A DNA stretch of 64,000 nt from Fuerstiella sp. (GTDB taxonomy: Bacteria; Planctomycetota; Planctomycetia; Planctomycetales; Planctomycetaceae). The stretch is taken from contig JAQWOH010000053.1 of NCBI GenBank assembly GCA_029245955.1, positions 1 to 64,000 on the forward strand, written 5' to 3'. Below, in pieces: positions 53,860 through 62,813 of the stretch. Below the pieces are notes generated by a model. That model did not search any database and had not been told where the DNA came from. It worked only from the letters and a program-made list of their open reading frames with translations. Each line of letters opens with the position of its first letter. The stretch's first letter is position 1. A program made the translations under genes and the position numbers.

Positions 53860-54624
53860 TTAGTTGTCTTCGGCTACCGGTTCATCTTCTGCAGCATCGT
53901 CGTCGTCTTTCGGAGGATCCTTTTCCTCATCAGTGTCTTCCTCAACAATGGCGGCCTTTCTGGCTTCCAGAGCGTCCTGTTTCATCTTTTTGATTTCGGC
54001 GTGAGCCGCCTGAACGGCTGAATCGGCTTTGGTCTTTGCCGCAGTTATGTCAGCCATATCTTTTTGCAGCTGAGCATTGGCGGCCGTCAGCTTGTCACGA
54101 TCTGCGGCGGTCTGCTTCAGATCATTCTTCAACGTCGTCAGAATAACCTGAGTCTTCTTGTCCGCATCACGAAGACCTGCCACCTCAGATACACTCTTGC
54201 TGTGAGCCGATTCCGCTTTTTCAGCACGCTGTTTTTCAGACGCGGCCAGTTTTCGCTGCTTGCCAAGCTGGTTTTCTAATCTTGCAATCTGCTGCTCAAA
54301 GGACGCCTTTTCTGCAGCTGCCTTATCTCGCAGAGCAACCAGTTCCGCCTGGCTTTTCTCCAGCTCTGAGCGGACACCCGCCAAGTCTACTTCCAGCTGA
54401 TCCGCTTCAACGGATCGGTGAAGTGCAGCCCAGTGAGTGATTACTTCCCGAATCTCTCCGTCCTTGCCCTTCCATAGTCTTGTGGTAGGGCCGTTCGCAC
54501 ACGAACTGGTGCAAGACGACTGAGTGCGGCACTTGGTCGCAGGACGACATTTACGAACTCTTCCTGCATCAACGGACGCAGAGGCAAGAACAACGAATAC
54601 GAGAGTCAAAATGCGCGTGTTCAT
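53860..54624 (-). CDS. Secreted coiled-coil protein
   Basis: A 254-residue exported protein with signal peptide ILTLVFVVLASASVDAG. A Cys-rich segment (CRPATKCRTQSSCTSSCANG) follows, then a long coiled coil from about residue 75 to 225 with heptads rich in Ala, Leu, Lys and Gln (LEKSQAELVALRDKAAAEK). The end is very acidic (about 25 residues, mostly Asp/Glu/Pro/Ala). It may link envelope layers or act as a scaffold; no family is known to me. A strong bidirectional terminator lies downstream. Confidence 0.75.
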   Translation of the reverse strand: MNTRILTLVFVVLASASVDAGRVRKCRPATKCRTQSSCTSSCANGPTTRLWKGKDGEIREVITHWAALHRSVEADQLEVDLAGVRSELEKSQAELVALRDKAAAEKASFEQQIARLENQLGKQRKLAASEKQRAEKAESAHSKSVSEVAGLRDADKKTQVILTTLKNDLKQTAADRDKLTAANAQLQKDMADITAAKTKADSAVQAAHAEIKKMKQDALEARKAAIVEEDTDEEKDPPKDDDDAAEDEPVAEDN

Positions 54625-55094
54625 GGCGGCTTCAGACGGAGTTAAGGAATGGTGATCGATCAGCGCGTCAGACCGCGCAGTTTCTGATACAAGTGTGCCT
54701 TCGGTAAGACCGAAAAGCAGATTCTTGGTGTGGAAACTTGGCTGAAATGGGAATTGTGAACTGTTTAAGCCGATTTTTCCACTGGATTCTGGCCGTCAAA
54801 TGAAATATCCGTACTGTTAGGAACGCCTCTTCCGCAAACTGGAATTGCATCAATCGATACCGTTTCGTATGTCCGGGATAGCACCTCAGTGGGTTCGAGT
54901 TGCCACAACGGGACAGATGGCACAGTCGCTGGACACGTGAATGCAGAAATTGTCCTGCTGAACAGCAGAATTCACGTCAAATTTCGGACCTAGCTCACCG
55001 TACGAGCTGGATTATCGAATCTTCCAGAAACGAAATTCGGGCTCCATACAAACTCCTGTCACATCCGGTTTAACCCTACCAACATCTCCTGCAC
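54625..55094. other. Divergent intergenic region, coiled-coil protein/kinase
   Basis: About 470 bases that should carry two outward promoters. No open frame of good composition and no strong hairpin is visible. The kinase gene has no clear purine-rich ribosome binding site near its start at 55095. Confidence 0.35.
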
Positions 55095-56276
55095 GTGGGA
55101 ACGACGCCAGAAAACTCGAATCAGACACAACACCAGTTGCAGCAGCGGTTATCCGACTATCAATCGATGCTGATGCGTGAACAGATTGGGTGGCGCACGG
55201 AACGCCCCTTTCTGAAGACTTTGGGGACCGGCGGACAGGGAACTGTCATCCTGACAGAACGACGAGGGGCTGGCAGCTTTCGCATGCCGCTGGCCTTGAA
55301 ATTCTTCTCGCCGAACCAGTTTGGAACCGTCGAAAAGTATGACCGTGAGATGCTGCGTCTGGCCGAGGTTACATCGATGGTGGCCCGAATTCAGGATGAT
55401 CACCTTGTCGATGTCCACAGCTTCCTTGAAGAAGACGGTGTCTTTTATCTGGAAATGGAATGGATCGATGGATTCGATCTGCTGCATATTCTGCGGCGCG
55501 ACACACTTGAAATCGTTCACGATGCGGTCACTCAGGGCCGCTGGCAACAGCTCAACGATGAAATCGTGACCACGGGCGACGTCGACTGTCGCCTCAAGCC
55601 GGGGCTGGCCGTCGCCATTATCCGCGAATGTCTTTCCGGTGTCTCGGCGCTGCATCGGGAAGGGATCATTCATTGCGACCTGAAGCCATCCAACGTGATG
55701 GTAAAACGCACAGGTCAGGTGAAGCTCATTGATATTGGCTCGGCGTTCTGGGTCGGCAGGCCGCCAGCTGGGCAACCGTGTACGCTGGAATATGCCGCAC
55801 CGGAAGTGCTGGCTGGTTTTCGAGCTTCGCCGCAATCCGACCTTGCGAGTCTGGGGTATATGCTGCTGGAAATGCTGACCGGCTCAAAGCCCTTTGCCGG
55901 ACTCAAGTACTCAGAGTTGCGTGAGGCGAAGGAAAGCGTGCTGGAACGACTGCCTGGCATGCTGCCGCTGGACACTTTTGCCTACAGTGAACTGCTCATT
56001 CTGCTGCTGCGAAAGCTGCTCAACCCGGACCCCACGAAACGATTTGCGTCTGCCGAGGAGGCCGAACTATCCGATCACGGCGCCGCCAACTTCCTGCGAG
56101 AACTTGTGAAAGGCGAATTGTCTCAGGAATATGCCAGCGCGCTGCGCAGGTGGATCGCGGAAATGGAAACTGAGGCGATGCACGGCATGTCTGTAAGACG
56201 GGCTCCGGGCGGCACCACTCGGGTGGAGCTTCCGCCATTGCCGGTTACTCGAATTGCCACGAATCCGGAGACCTGA
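55095..56276 (+). CDS. Ser/Thr protein kinase
   Basis: A 393-residue cytoplasmic eukaryotic-type kinase without membrane helix. Glycine loop LGTGGQGTVILTERRG near residue 43, Lys in LALKFF near 68, Glu in KYDREML near 80. Catalytic loop IIHCDLKPSNVMV near 193 (HCD in place of HRD). The metal-binding DFG reads DIG in KLIDIGSAFWVG. The APE-equivalent is YAAPEVLAG. These substitutions keep the catalytic Asp and the Asn, so activity is likely. Start GTG at 55095 or, in frame, Met 25. No sensor domain is attached. Confidence 0.88.
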   Translation: MGTTPENSNQTQHQLQQRLSDYQSMLMREQIGWRTERPFLKTLGTGGQGTVILTERRGAGSFRMPLALKFFSPNQFGTVEKYDREMLRLAEVTSMVARIQDDHLVDVHSFLEEDGVFYLEMEWIDGFDLLHILRRDTLEIVHDAVTQGRWQQLNDEIVTTGDVDCRLKPGLAVAIIRECLSGVSALHREGIIHCDLKPSNVMVKRTGQVKLIDIGSAFWVGRPPAGQPCTLEYAAPEVLAGFRASPQSDLASLGYMLLEMLTGSKPFAGLKYSELREAKESVLERLPGMLPLDTFAYSELLILLLRKLLNPDPTKRFASAEEAELSDHGAANFLRELVKGELSQEYASALRRWIAEMETEAMHGMSVRRAPGGTTRVELPPLPVTRIATNPET

Positions 56277-56509
56277 ATACCCCGGACACTTCGATCTGCA
56301 GGACTGACACCGGACACCGATTCTCACATCAATCAAACGTTAAACGCACTAAGCGTCGAAAAAAGACTCTGATATCCTGTGGATTCCACAAGAATAACGG
56401 TCCACGGAAGAAGCACTCACCGCGTATACTTCGAAAGTGCGATTACACTCAGTCCTCACCAACGCCGTCCACGAACACGTTGACGGGATTCCAACCCGCG
56501 AGCAAACTC

Positions 56510-57127
56510 ATGATTTCCAAAGCTGGTCTTGTTGCGTCTGCCTTTTCTCTTGCTGCCTTCGTGTTTGTCGGCTGTGCTGAACAATCTGAGCCGGCCCCGG
56601 TGATGGCCAGTCACGACCATGAACATGAGCACGAGCACGAGCACCCTGAAACACTGGGGGGAGCCTTGAGTGAGCTGACTGAACTTCGCGATACGGTGCG
56701 TGATGCGTTTGCCAAGGATGACGGAGATGCGGCTCACGGACCATTGCATGACGTCGGCCATCTGCTGGAAGAAGTCTCTGAACTTGCCGATCACGCACAT
56801 CTATCTGATGAAGCCAAAGACACCATCGAATCCAACGTCGAAACATTACTGGATGCCTTCGGTGCAGTAGACAAGAGTATGCACAGCGACGACGAAGGCT
56901 CTGCCTACAGCGAAGTCTCAGAGAAAATCGACGCGGCCATCGGCGCCATCCGTGAAGCTGCCGGCCCGGCCCTCGAAGACGACGATGAGCACGGACACGA
57001 ACACGACGATGGTGACCATGATGAAAAGCACGACGACGACCATGAAGAGGGCGAAGGCCACGATGATGACGACGACCACGAGACCGACAAAAAATCAGAA
57101 TCAGGCAAGTCGGACACGGAGGAATAG
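56510..57127 (+). CDS. His/Asp-rich lipoprotein, likely metal-binding
   Basis: A 205-residue exported lipoprotein: signal KAGLVASAFSLAAFVFVGC with the lipobox Cys near residue 22. Just after the anchor comes DHEHEHEHEHP, a His/Glu run. The middle is a helical domain (residues 45-155). The end is a long Asp/His/Glu tract of about 50 residues, such as DDEHGHEHDDGDHDEKHDDD. Such tracts bind Zn, Ni or Cu. It is coupled to the next gene, 4 bases between stop and start, sharing a GGAGGA site at 57118-57123. The metal is unknown. Confidence 0.8.
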   Translation: MISKAGLVASAFSLAAFVFVGCAEQSEPAPVMASHDHEHEHEHEHPETLGGALSELTELRDTVRDAFAKDDGDAAHGPLHDVGHLLEEVSELADHAHLSDEAKDTIESNVETLLDAFGAVDKSMHSDDEGSAYSEVSEKIDAAIGAIREAAGPALEDDDEHGHEHDDGDHDEKHDDDHEEGEGHDDDDDHETDKKSESGKSDTEE

Positions 57128-57131
57128 CCCA

Positions 57132-57638
57132 GTGAGACGCGGGACGCTGTTCATCGCATTGTTTTGTCTTGCAGTTGTCGTTGGCTGCGGCGAAACCGGA
57201 GACGGTGAAACTCTGGCGCTGCGTCAAAAGCTGATATTGTCAACCGCACCGACCAACGAGACGTCCATCAGCAAGATTCGCAAATTGCTGATGGGACCGA
57301 AATCCGCCGACGAAACGGAGGTCGTTCTGCGCGGCCGCATCTGGGCAGGAGAAATCCCGCCATGGGAAGAGGGCAAGGCCGCATTTGTCCTGACGGACGC
57401 CACCGGACACGATGGCGATGACGACCATGATCCGCACGCCTGCCCGTTCTGCAGCCGCGATATCGATGACTACATCGCCGCCATCCGGTTTCGCAACGAT
57501 GACGGCGCGGTAGCGGCCATTGACAGCCGGGAACTCTTTGACGTGAAAGAGAAGCAAATGGTCATTATCAAGGGCCGTGGCTCAATGAACGGCGATCGAT
57601 TGCGAGTCGACGCCACCAACATTTTCATCGCTCGGTAG
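57132..57638 (+). CDS. Lipoprotein with CPFC motif and OB-like domain
   Basis: A 168-residue exported lipoprotein. Signal GTLFIALFCLAVVVGC with the lipobox Cys near residue 19. The mature part has a beta-rich OB-fold-like domain (VVLRGRIWAGEIPPWEEGK; KEKQMVIIKGRGSMNGDRL) with an insert holding DHDPHACPFCSRD: a His/Asp pair and a CxxC. The GTG start at 57132 follows a GGAGGA site eight bases upstream. It is probably co-translated with the His-rich lipoprotein, and the pair may pass metal from one to the other. Function inferred only. Confidence 0.72.
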   Translation: MRRGTLFIALFCLAVVVGCGETGDGETLALRQKLILSTAPTNETSISKIRKLLMGPKSADETEVVLRGRIWAGEIPPWEEGKAAFVLTDATGHDGDDDHDPHACPFCSRDIDDYIAAIRFRNDDGAVAAIDSRELFDVKEKQMVIIKGRGSMNGDRLRVDATNIFIAR

Positions 57639-57816
57639 TTTCTCTGCGGCAGGCCACGTTCTCGCAGTCCTTTTGAATTGCGATTCCCCGGTGCGCAACG
57701 TACAGTGAGAAGAACGAGCGGCGATCTCTGCTGAATCAGTGAGTTATTCTGTTGGGTCGCCTCACCCTGAGGTACACTGCTCGTGTGCGGAACCTTGTCT
57801 TCGTCAGGAGGGGTAA

Positions 57817-59178
57817 TTGGTGGCTGCAGGGCATCAACGAGACTCATTGGCAGGGCGACGATCGTACCTGCTTCAACTTGGCACGGCAGGCATTTCCGGA
57901 GTTCTGAGCACTGCTGCAAATGCACTTCCGGCAGCGCCCGGACTGTCGCCGCGCGCTGATCGCTGTATCATTCTGTTCCTCAACGGTGGCCCCAGTCATC
58001 TGGACATGTGGGACCTGAAGCCGGATGCGCCGTTAGAAATTCGCGGCGAGTTTCAGCCGATCGACAGCAGTCTGCCGGGCGTGTCTGTCAGCGAGCACTT
58101 GCCGCAGCTGGCGCGGCACATGCACCGTACAACACTGATTCGCTCCATGAATCACAGCGTCAACAACTCACACGCCGCTGCCGTCTATGCTGCGCTCACT
58201 GGTCATGACCGAGGTGAACTTGGGGGTGGCGCACAGCCCACCGATCGCCCTTCCCCGGGTTCTGTGCTGGCACGATTCCGGCCACCGGAAAATCGCACAC
58301 TGCCGTACGTGGCCCTGCCGTACAAAACAAAGGAAGGCGCGGCCGGGCCACTGCAGCCGGGATTTCTGGGTGGGATGATGGGGCAGACGTTTGATCCGTT
58401 CTGGGTGCTCAACAATCCGGATGCAGCAGATTTCCATGTCGAAAACCTGGTGCTGCCGAAAACCGTTTCTCGGGACCGCCTGCAGAATCGCAACGAGTTA
58501 CTGACAGGACTTGGCAATGGCCTGCAGGTGAAGAACGATCTGGCCATTTCGGCCATCGATGATTTTCAGTCGCAGGCCTTCGAACTGCTGACGTCGAACG
58601 CCGCTCAGGATGCTTTTGACCTGGAAAAGGAGTCAGCCGCCACACGCGCCAGCTATGGCCGGAACATCTATGGTCAAAGCACACTGCTGGCCCGCCGGCT
58701 GCTGGAAGCCGGAACCAGATTCATCACTTTGTCATGGGCCCCGGATGCGAACGCGACGTGGGACACGCATGGCAACAACTTCACCAGCCTGAAAACGCGT
58801 TTGCTGCCGGAATTCGACTTGGCCTGCAGCAGTCTGCTGCAGGATCTGGCCGACCGGAATATGCTGGACCGCACGCTGGTCGCCGTTCTGGGAGACTTCG
58901 GCCGCACGCCAAGAATCAATGCTAATGCAGGACGGGATCACTGGAACTCCTGCTATACCGTAATGCTTGCCGGTGCTGGAATTCGTGAGGGCTTCGTCTT
59001 TGGCGCAAGTGATCGTCAGGGAGCAACACCCGCCGAATCGCCGGTGAGCCCCGGCGATGTGATCACCACGATGTATCACCTGCTGGGTGTCGATGCAGCG
59101 ACTCAGATTACGGATTCGCTCGGACGGCCTCACGAAGTCGTACCCAAAGGTCGTATCATCAACGCAATTCTGTCCTGA
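57817..59178 (+). CDS. DUF1501 protein
   Basis: A 453-residue exported protein of the DUF1501 family. An N-terminal Arg pair and hydrophobic stretch (GRRSYLLQLGTAGISGVLS) resemble a Tat signal. Landmarks: CIILFLNGGPSHLDMWDLK, TLIRSMNHSVNNSHAAAVYA, ITLSWAPDANATWDTHGNN and LVAVLGDFGRTPRINANAG. Unlike the gene at 28400 it has no DUF1553 neighbour and is followed by a PQQ propeller. The start is TTG 57817 or GTG 57820; both sit behind a very strong AGGAGGGG site at 57806-57813. Confidence 0.92.
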   Translation: MVAAGHQRDSLAGRRSYLLQLGTAGISGVLSTAANALPAAPGLSPRADRCIILFLNGGPSHLDMWDLKPDAPLEIRGEFQPIDSSLPGVSVSEHLPQLARHMHRTTLIRSMNHSVNNSHAAAVYAALTGHDRGELGGGAQPTDRPSPGSVLARFRPPENRTLPYVALPYKTKEGAAGPLQPGFLGGMMGQTFDPFWVLNNPDAADFHVENLVLPKTVSRDRLQNRNELLTGLGNGLQVKNDLAISAIDDFQSQAFELLTSNAAQDAFDLEKESAATRASYGRNIYGQSTLLARRLLEAGTRFITLSWAPDANATWDTHGNNFTSLKTRLLPEFDLACSSLLQDLADRNMLDRTLVAVLGDFGRTPRINANAGRDHWNSCYTVMLAGAGIREGFVFGASDRQGATPAESPVSPGDVITTMYHLLGVDAATQITDSLGRPHEVVPKGRIINAILS

Positions 59179-59394
59179 GACTGGGTGTTCGGCCTCCGAC
59201 AGATTTCAACGGTTTTTACATGTGAGCGGTCCCACGGAAACCGGGCAGGTGGTTACGCCTGCCCGCGACGGGAACGTCCGGGAAACCGGTCGATGTTCTC
59301 CGAAAAACGCTCACATCGTACACATACAACAGCTTTCACTTTAGAATTGCGAGACGCGTGTTACATGCTGCCACGAAACCTGAAAGAAACTGCC

Positions 59395-60726
59395 ATGTTG
59401 CCGAGATCCATTATCTGTCTGGTCTGCACCGTCTGTGCGAACAGTGCCATAGCCAGCGACTGGACTCAGTGGTCCGGCAATGACCGTCAAGGCAACTGGA
59501 ACGAATCGGGCATCCTCGACCGATTCCCGGAAGGTGGCCTTAAACCAACGTGGGCCGTCAAGATCGGTTCAGGTTACTCGGGACCAGTCGTCGCCAACGG
59601 ACGCGTCTTCGTGACCGACTACCGACCACAGCCCGAAACACAGACTCTGGAAGCACTGGAGCGATTACTGTGTCTGGATGAAGAATCGGGCGACATCATC
59701 TGGCAACACGAATGGCAGACGCATTACCGTCGACAGATGCATTCCTATGCAACCGGTCCCAGAGCCACACCGCTGGTCGACAATGACCTGGTCTACACGC
59801 TGGGCGCAACAGGACGGATTCACTGCACCGACGCCCTGACGGGCAAAGTCATCTGGGAACATGACGCTCTGGAGGCGTTCGACGCACAGGTTCCCATTTT
59901 CGCAATGTCCGCTTCACCAATCGCCTGGAAAGACACAGTCATCTTTGCGTGCGGCGGGGCAGACGGATTAATACGAGCTTTGGATAAGGCAACGGGCAAA
60001 GAAAAATGGAAATCGCTTCCCGCCAGTTACGACCTGCCGTACAGCGCACCGGAGATCTTTGAAATTTCCGGCACACCGCAGCTGGTCCAGTGGCACAAGG
60101 AAAAACTTTCGGCCATGAACCCCGATGACGGCACGATTCTGTGGGAAGTGCCCTTCAGCGCGAAATCAAATATGGCCCTCGGACGTCCGGTATGGCTGCC
60201 GGGCGATCGGCTACTGGTCAGCGGGTTCTATGACGGATCGATGTTGGTGAAAGCGGGCACAAATTCCGCTGAGATGTTGTGGAAGAACGGCGGCAGTGGT
60301 GAACGCCCGAAACAGACCAAATGCCTGCATGCCGTCATCACAACGCCAATCGTCAAGGGCGACCACTTCTATGGAACGTGCAGCTATGGAGAATTACGGG
60401 GGCTGCAGCTCAGTGACGGAGAACGTGTCTGGGAGAATACAGAACTGACTCGCCAAGGACGCTGGGGGTCCATGTTCTGGGTGAAGAACATGGACCGCTA
60501 CTTTGTGAACAATGATCTTGGCGAATTGATGATCATGCGGTTTTCGCCCGATGGTCCGGAACTGATTGACCGCGCAAAACTGATCGAACCCGATACTCAG
60601 TGTGGCTATGGGCCTCGGCGTTTTGGAGACGCACTCGTGAATTGGGTGATGCCGGCGTATGCCAACAAACACGTGGTCATTCGCAACGACCACGAAATCC
60701 GTCGCGTTTCCCTGGCCGCGAACTGA
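59395..60726 (+). CDS. PQQ-type beta-propeller protein, secreted
   Basis: A 443-residue exported protein. Signal peptide PRSIICLVCTVCANSAIAS precedes DWTQWSGNDRQGNWNESG, the usual start of planctomycete PQQ propellers. Blade motifs repeat: CLDEESGDIIWQHEW, CTDALTGKVIWEHDA, ALDKATGKEKWKSL, MNPDDGTILWEVPF. No DUF1080 domain here. The function is probably oxidation or binding in the periplasm; the cofactor is not proven. The ATG at 59365 is an alternative start, but the signal peptide fits 59395. It follows the DUF1501 gene by about 200 bases. Confidence 0.85.
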   Translation: MLPRSIICLVCTVCANSAIASDWTQWSGNDRQGNWNESGILDRFPEGGLKPTWAVKIGSGYSGPVVANGRVFVTDYRPQPETQTLEALERLLCLDEESGDIIWQHEWQTHYRRQMHSYATGPRATPLVDNDLVYTLGATGRIHCTDALTGKVIWEHDALEAFDAQVPIFAMSASPIAWKDTVIFACGGADGLIRALDKATGKEKWKSLPASYDLPYSAPEIFEISGTPQLVQWHKEKLSAMNPDDGTILWEVPFSAKSNMALGRPVWLPGDRLLVSGFYDGSMLVKAGTNSAEMLWKNGGSGERPKQTKCLHAVITTPIVKGDHFYGTCSYGELRGLQLSDGERVWENTELTRQGRWGSMFWVKNMDRYFVNNDLGELMIMRFSPDGPELIDRAKLIEPDTQCGYGPRRFGDALVNWVMPAYANKHVVIRNDHEIRRVSLAAN

Positions 60727-60772
60727 GCGACAACTGATCCACCGCGGTCTCTCGGGTCAGACGCGACAGGCG

Positions 60773-61159
60773 TCAGACGTCCACTTCGCGAACTTCGATC
60801 ATCGTGTTCAGCTTCGTGACCTGCAAAACTTCCTGAACGTCATCGCATGGATTGAAGACCTGCACGATCGGCTCCAGTTCCATTTGCCTTAGTGATATCC
60901 ACAGCCCCAGCATTCCGCTCGGCACGAATTTAACCCCGGTCAGGTCAAAGGCCACGGTCCGACAGTTGTTCGCGACAAGCAGGTCTGTGATCGCCGCTCG
61001 ATAATGGGCCGCATTGAATTCTGACGGAACATCCTGTCCACCGAAGCCAAGGACGGTCGTTTCGCCGACGCTGTAGACCTTCAGAATCCCGTCTTCAGTC
61101 AGGGCATATTGCGCTGCAGTCGGGACACCGTCGTTGCTGGAGTCTGAATTTTCAGTCAT
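60773..61159 (-). CDS. STAS-domain protein (anti-sigma factor antagonist-like)
   Basis: A 128-residue cytoplasmic single STAS domain: VLGFGGQDVPSEFNAAHYRA, then RTVAFDLTGVKFVPSGMLGL, where the Ser-Gly of the SpoIIAA phospho-site motif is kept, and a C-terminal helix (DDVQEVLQVTKLNTM). Such proteins bind a kinase/anti-sigma partner and free a sigma factor, or act in a stressosome. No partner kinase is adjacent. It is convergent with the PQQ gene. Confidence 0.85.
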   Translation of the reverse strand: MTENSDSSNDGVPTAAQYALTEDGILKVYSVGETTVLGFGGQDVPSEFNAAHYRAAITDLLVANNCRTVAFDLTGVKFVPSGMLGLWISLRQMELEPIVQVFNPCDDVQEVLQVTKLNTMIEVREVDV

Positions 61160-61441
61160 GATATCGTCGGGCCAACGTTTTCAGGAGGTGGACGGAAACG
61201 TGTTACATTACCGGATAAGACGGGATCGGAACAAAAAATGAAAGTGTATTTGAGAGAAATTCACGCTGGTCATCAGGACATGCAAAAAATGCAAGAAATA
61301 AATGCGTGAAAAGCCAGTGACCGTCGAGAACCTGCCGCATCCGTCGGTGTCAAAAATGCAGCGAACACAGTCGCATTCATTCTTTACATCGTTTGAAGGC
61401 ATTGATAGATTGCCGCACTTTAGTGACGGAAGTTACCACAT

Positions 61442-61513
61442 TACCCCGTGGTGTAATCGGTAGCACGACAGATTCTGGTTCTGTAAGTTGGGGTTCAAGT
61501 CCCTGCGGGGTAA
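61442..61513 (+). tRNA. tRNA-Gln (CTG)
   Basis: The cloverleaf can be folded by eye: acceptor TACCCCG with CGGGGTA, D-arm GTG...CAC with the GG of the loop, anticodon stem ACAGA/TCTGT with loop TTCTGGT, so the anticodon is CTG, reading Gln CAG. The T-arm loop is TTCAAGT in TGGGG/CCCTG. The CCA end is not encoded. A terminator follows at 61543. Confidence 0.92.
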
Positions 61514-61542
61514 CTTTGTCATTGAGACGGAATGAGAACAGA

Positions 61543-61573
61543 GGCGAACGGAATGGATTTTCGTTCGCCTTTT
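61543..61573 (+). terminator. Rho-independent terminator after tRNA-Gln
   Basis: GGCGAACG and CGTTCGCC form a perfect 8-bp stem with an 11-base loop, followed by TTTT. It is 29 bases past the tRNA and would end its transcript. Confidence 0.85.
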
Positions 61574-61689
61574 CTCGTTTATGGTCGGGGCGAGTTCTCG
61601 GTTGAGACCTACCTGTTCCCGACTGTCCATGACCACCAGAATAGCCGCATCAAAGACGACAGAAAAATCACGTCGCACAGGAACAACTC

Positions 61690-61884
61690 ATGGAGCACAT
61701 TGCGGCGGGAAGTCCGGCTGTGGTCTCGACATCCGTTTCCATCGACCACGTGATCCGGATGCTGCGGGACGGGGCCCTGCTATCATTACTGCCCACGCGG
61801 CAGGCCATCCGTCGGCCTGGTGTGGCGAATTCAGCAGACAAGCTCCGTCAACTCGCTAAACTCAACAGCAAGACGCACGTCTGA
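61690..61884 (+). CDS. Possible small hypothetical protein
   Basis: A 64-residue open frame starting with MEHIAAGSPAVVSTSVSIDH and preceded by an AGGA about nine bases upstream. The composition is acceptable, but there is no known motif and it lies in a region where no gene is otherwise needed. It could well be chance. Confidence 0.25.
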   Translation: MEHIAAGSPAVVSTSVSIDHVIRMLRDGALLSLLPTRQAIRRPGVANSADKLRQLAKLNSKTHV

Positions 61885-62039
61885 GCGACCCTCAGAACCA
61901 AGAAAAATTCGGCATGGTCAGCAATACGGCCAGACGATTCGTGTCCCTGCGGTCTGAGTTTTACCGTTTTGTGTGCACGTGCAGAACATTCTTCACGAGA
62001 TGGTGTCACTGAAGCACCACCGTCACTGTCGGAATCTGT

Positions 62040-62813
62040 GTGTTTCCCATACGCGACGATCTTCAATCCCACCGTTTTCCCATCGTCAACTACTTGATGA
62101 TCGGCGTCTGCATCCTGGTCTACGTTTTGCAAAAGAACGATGCAGATGGATTGGTTGAAGAGTTCGGCATGGTTCCGGCCCTGGTAAGTTCACCTGCGGC
62201 GACCGTCGTCGTATCTCAACGGCAGGCGGTCCGAACACCATTCGGTACGCAGATCGTGGTCGTGGACCGTGAATTGCCGGCACCTAAGCTCCATCCCTGG
62301 ACGACACTCCTGAGCTGCATCTTTCTGCACGGCAGCTTCATGCATCTGCTCGGCAACATCTGGTTCCTGTACATCTTCGGTGATAACGTGGAGGACCGAA
62401 TGGGACCCTGCGGCTATCTGATATTTTTCCTGGGCAGCGGCATCGCAGCCAGCCTGGCCCATTTCGTATTTCAGCCCACATCGCCGATACCAACGATAGG
62501 AGCGAGCGGTGCCGTCGCAGGAATTATGGGAGCGTACATGCTGCTGAATCCGCACGCGAAAGTCGTCACCCTGATCCCTATCTTTTTCATTCTGCAGATG
62601 ATGGTCCTGCCTGCTCCGGTATTTCTGGGCATCTGGTTTGTGATCCAGCTTGTTCAGGGCAGTTTTTCCATGGGCAGCGCTCAGGCGGCTGGGGTCGCCT
62701 GGTGGGCTCACGCCGGCGGCTTTCTGTTTGGCTTCCTGGTGGCCTGGTTTCTCGGCAGACAGCAGCATCCGACACGCCCCAGTGTCAGAGTCATCAATTC
62801 CAGCGATGACTGA
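62040..62813 (+). CDS. Rhomboid-family intramembrane serine protease
   Basis: A 257-residue polytopic membrane protease. Signature motifs: HPWTTLLSCIFLHGSFMHLL with the fold histidines, NIWFLYIFGDNVEDRMG with the loop-1 region, the catalytic serine in PTIGASGAVAGIMG near residue 158, and the catalytic histidine in WWAHAGGFLFGFL near 226. A long periplasmic insert (about 45 residues) lies between the first helix and the HPWTTL segment. The start is GTG at 62040. Its stop is directly adjacent to the stop of the convergent sigma-factor gene. Confidence 0.93.
   Translation: MFPIRDDLQSHRFPIVNYLMIGVCILVYVLQKNDADGLVEEFGMVPALVSSPAATVVVSQRQAVRTPFGTQIVVVDRELPAPKLHPWTTLLSCIFLHGSFMHLLGNIWFLYIFGDNVEDRMGPCGYLIFFLGSGIAASLAHFVFQPTSPIPTIGASGAVAGIMGAYMLLNPHAKVVTLIPIFFILQMMVLPAPVFLGIWFVIQLVQGSFSMGSAQAAGVAWWAHAGGFLFGFLVAWFLGRQQHPTRPSVRVINSSDD

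Larger units (their letters stand above)
61514..62039. other. Intergenic region, tRNA to rhomboid
   Basis: About 525 bases. It holds the tRNA terminator at 61543-61573 and a doubtful small open frame at 61690-61884. Otherwise I see no gene, and nothing that looks like a second tRNA. Confidence 0.4.
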
